A stretch of 64,000 nt of DNA from Erythrobacter dokdonensis DSW-74. GTDB taxonomy: Bacteria > Pseudomonadota > Alphaproteobacteria > Sphingomonadales > Sphingomonadaceae. Below, in pieces: positions 62,488-64,000 of this stretch. Each line of letters starts with the position of its first letter. The stretch's first letter is position 1. The stretch spans positions 248,001 through 312,000 of the forward strand of contig NZ_LZYB01000001.1 of the NCBI RefSeq assembly GCF_001677335.1. The letters run 5' to 3'. The notes under the pieces are model-generated. The model saw nothing but the letters and a program-made list of their open reading frames with translations. It was not told the origin of the DNA and ran no database searches. The translations under genes were made by a program, and so were the position numbers.

Positions 62488-63206
62488 ACGTCGCCGGCAA
62501 GACCGTGCTGCTGACCGGCGGCAGCGCCGGGATCGGGCGCGAGATCGCACGGCAGCTCAAGGCCAAGGGCGCCGAGGTTATCCTCACCGGACGCGATCCC
62601 GACCGGCTGGCGGCGATGGCGGCGGAGGGTTTTGAAACCCTCTCCGCCGATCTCTCGAACGCAGCCGGGGTCGATGCACTGGTGGCGGCGCTGGAGGATC
62701 GTCCGGTCGATATCCTCATCAACAATGCCGGGCTGGGCGTTGCGCATGATGTGCGGGGTGGCCTGCCCGATCCCGATGCAGCGGACGGGTGTTTCTATGC
62801 CAACCTCTCGGCACCGGTGCGTCTCACCACCGCGCTGCTGCCGCGCCTGCGCGCCCGGCCGCAAGCGGCGATCATCAACGTGACGAGCGGGCTCGCTATC
62901 GCGCCCAACACAGCGAGCTCGGTCTATTGCGCCAGCAAGGCGGGCCTTAGAAGCTTCACCATGTCGTTGCGCGCCCAGCTGAAGGGCGAGCCGATCCGGG
63001 TGATCGAAGCCTTGCCGCCGGTGGTCGACACCCAGATGACCGCTGACCGCGACATGTCCAAGATGCCGCCGCAGGAATGTGCGCGGCAGATCATCGCCGC
63101 ACTGGAACAGGGCCGCGACGAGGCCAATGTCGGCATGGTGAAGCTGCTGCGTGCAGTCTACTCGCTCTCGCCGGCACTGGCGCGCAAGGTCATGATCAGG
63201 TTCTAG
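62484..63206 (+). CDS. SDR family oxidoreductase (DltE-like)
   Basis: This is a 240-residue classical short-chain dehydrogenase. The cofactor motif is TGGSAGIGREIA (about 11-22), with NNAGLG and the catalytic YCASK (Tyr-x3-Lys). Arg38 in TGRDPDR suggests NADP preference. The overall pattern, with ALPPVVDTQMT after the active site, resembles DltE/YqjQ-type SDRs of uncertain substrate. It is coupled to gor by a 4-bp overlap, so it may share expression with the glutathione system. Its stop overlaps the convergent DAO gene by 4 bp. Confidence 0.9.
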   Translation: MNVAGKTVLLTGGSAGIGREIARQLKAKGAEVILTGRDPDRLAAMAAEGFETLSADLSNAAGVDALVAALEDRPVDILINNAGLGVAHDVRGGLPDPDAADGCFYANLSAPVRLTTALLPRLRARPQAAIINVTSGLAIAPNTASSVYCASKAGLRSFTMSLRAQLKGEPIRVIEALPPVVDTQMTADRDMSKMPPQECARQIIAALEQGRDEANVGMVKLLRAVYSLSPALARKVMIRF

Positions 63207-64000
63207 GCGCCGAGCCTTGCCGGGGCGAAATCCGCGGCGGTAAGACCTGCCGCCACGCAATCTTCGGGGAAGGGCTGGCCGACCACGACGCTTTCGGCAA
63301 TGCGCGAAAGGGCGGGTGCGGTCTGGAACCCATAGCCCCCTTGCCCCGCGCACCAGAAGAACCCGCTTGCGCCTGCCGCCTCGCCGATGACCGGCAATTC
63401 GTCCGGCGCAAAGCTCCTGAGGCCCGCCCAGCTATGGCTGATGCGGCGGATTGCCAGCGTGGTTGCCTTTTCGACGCGGTCGGCGGCGATGGCGATGTCG
63501 AGTTCCTCGGGCGCGGCATCGCACGGTTCCGACGGGGTCTGGTCCATCGACGAGGCGAGCAATTGCCCGCGACCCTCGGGCAGCAGGTAGAAGCCTTCGC
63601 CCGCAGTCTTGGTGAAGGGCCAGCCGCGCACATCCTCGCCCTCCGGCGCGGCGAAGCTGATGACCGTGCGGCGGCGCGGCTGGAGACCGACGGGAGCCAC
63701 ACCGGCCAGCTGCGCGATATCGTCCGCCCATGCGCCGGCTGCGTTGACGAGGATCTGAGCCGTGTAGTTGACCCCGCCCGCCTCGACCCGCCAGCGGTCT
63801 CCTTCGCGGGCAATCGCGCTGACCCGCGCCGAGGTGACCAGTTCGCCGCCGTCAGCGCGCAGGCTTGCCGCATGGGCCTGCAGCATCGCGTCGGTATCGA
63901 GCTTGAGCGAGCCGTGATCGACCAGCGCCGCCGCGCAGGCGTCCGGCCTCAGCACGGGCATCATTTCCAGCGCCTCGTCCGGGCCAATCCGCGTGGTGTC
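63203..64000 (-). CDS. FAD-dependent DAO family oxidoreductase, C-terminal part (cut by window edge)
   Basis: The reading frame continues unbroken to the window end, upstream of the first ATG at 63964 (in-frame residues DEALEMMPVLRPD), so the N-terminus with the FAD Rossmann motif is outside. The visible 265 residues show the DAO fold: AQILVNAAGAWADDIAQLAG, the substrate-domain PRRRTVISF, and the C-terminal SWAGLRSFAPDELPVIG and GQGGYGFQTAPALS motifs. These fit D-amino-acid dehydrogenases of the DauA type or glycine/sarcosine oxidase-like enzymes. The substrate cannot be fixed. Confidence 0.88.
   Translation of the reverse strand, partial: DTTRIGPDEALEMMPVLRPDACAAALVDHGSLKLDTDAMLQAHAASLRADGGELVTSARVSAIAREGDRWRVEAGGVNYTAQILVNAAGAWADDIAQLAGVAPVGLQPRRRTVISFAAPEGEDVRGWPFTKTAGEGFYLLPEGRGQLLASSMDQTPSEPCDAAPEELDIAIAADRVEKATTLAIRRISHSWAGLRSFAPDELPVIGEAAGASGFFWCAGQGGYGFQTAPALSRIAESVVVGQPFPEDCVAAGLTAADFAPARLGA

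Noticed and set aside
60556-62550. Long minus-strand frame across the helicase tail and gor
   Set aside because: It spans two real genes and has no motif; its composition is that of a mirror frame.

Overview
The window is a high-GC, densely packed chromosomal segment of an alphaproteobacterium. The evidence points to Sphingomonadales, most likely Erythrobacteraceae: a Shemin-type 5-aminolevulinate synthase, a MucR regulator, a Mur-like Fur, a 'Xanth-Caul' type TonB receptor, a class II DAHP synthase and the miaB-phoH-ybeY-corC order. The family-level placement is inferred. No rRNA, tRNA, CRISPR array, complete insertion sequence or phage gene was seen. 

Layout. 1-8.3 kb: a partial short-chain dehydrogenase, mgtE, a cyclophilin, then the miaB/phoH/ybeY/corC housekeeping group. 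That group is split by about 2 kb of poorly conserved secreted-protein genes, part of it visibly lower in GC. 8.3-13.6 kb: a LysR regulator, an acyltransferase, fur, mucR, rimI-tsaB, a RutE-like nitroreductase and nfu. 13.7-21.6 kb: an M16 peptidase, class II DAHP synthase, ergothioneine genes egtB-egtD and a renalase-like flavoprotein. 21.6-32.4 kb: a beta-glucan (laminarin-like) utilisation locus. It holds a flavin-dependent tryptophan-halogenase homologue divergent from a TonB receptor, then GH16 endoglucanase, LacI regulator, MFS transporter and a GH3 lipoprotein. Two near-identical 16-bp LacI-type palindromes lie in its two promoter regions. 32.4-40.7 kb: a Met/His-rich protein with a TonB receptor (probably copper), a DUF1501/DUF1800 pair, an alkyl sulfatase and a nitroreductase. 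40.8-48.5 kb: hemA, murI, a REP-like inverted pair, plsY, dprA, topA, a small protein and a CheY-like regulator. 48.5-53.9 kb: an eroding accessory region. It contains an amidohydrolase lacking its HxH metal motif, a triple-repeat DUF333 protein, two small secreted proteins, a frameshifted amidohydrolase and a Crp/Fnr gene with an in-frame TAG. 53.9-64 kb: a bestrophin-like membrane protein, era-rnc-lepB, pgi, a DEAD-box helicase, gor, a short-chain dehydrogenase and a partial DAO-type flavoprotein. 

The most interesting unit is the 21.6-32.4 kb locus. The sequence supports a chain from outer-membrane import of a beta-1,3-glucan, through GH16 and GH3 cleavage, to inner-membrane uptake, with LacI control. 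The halogenase has all its catalytic landmarks and shares the operator-bearing promoter region, but its substrate is unknown. The second notable feature is the cluster of broken genes at 48.5-53.9 kb.
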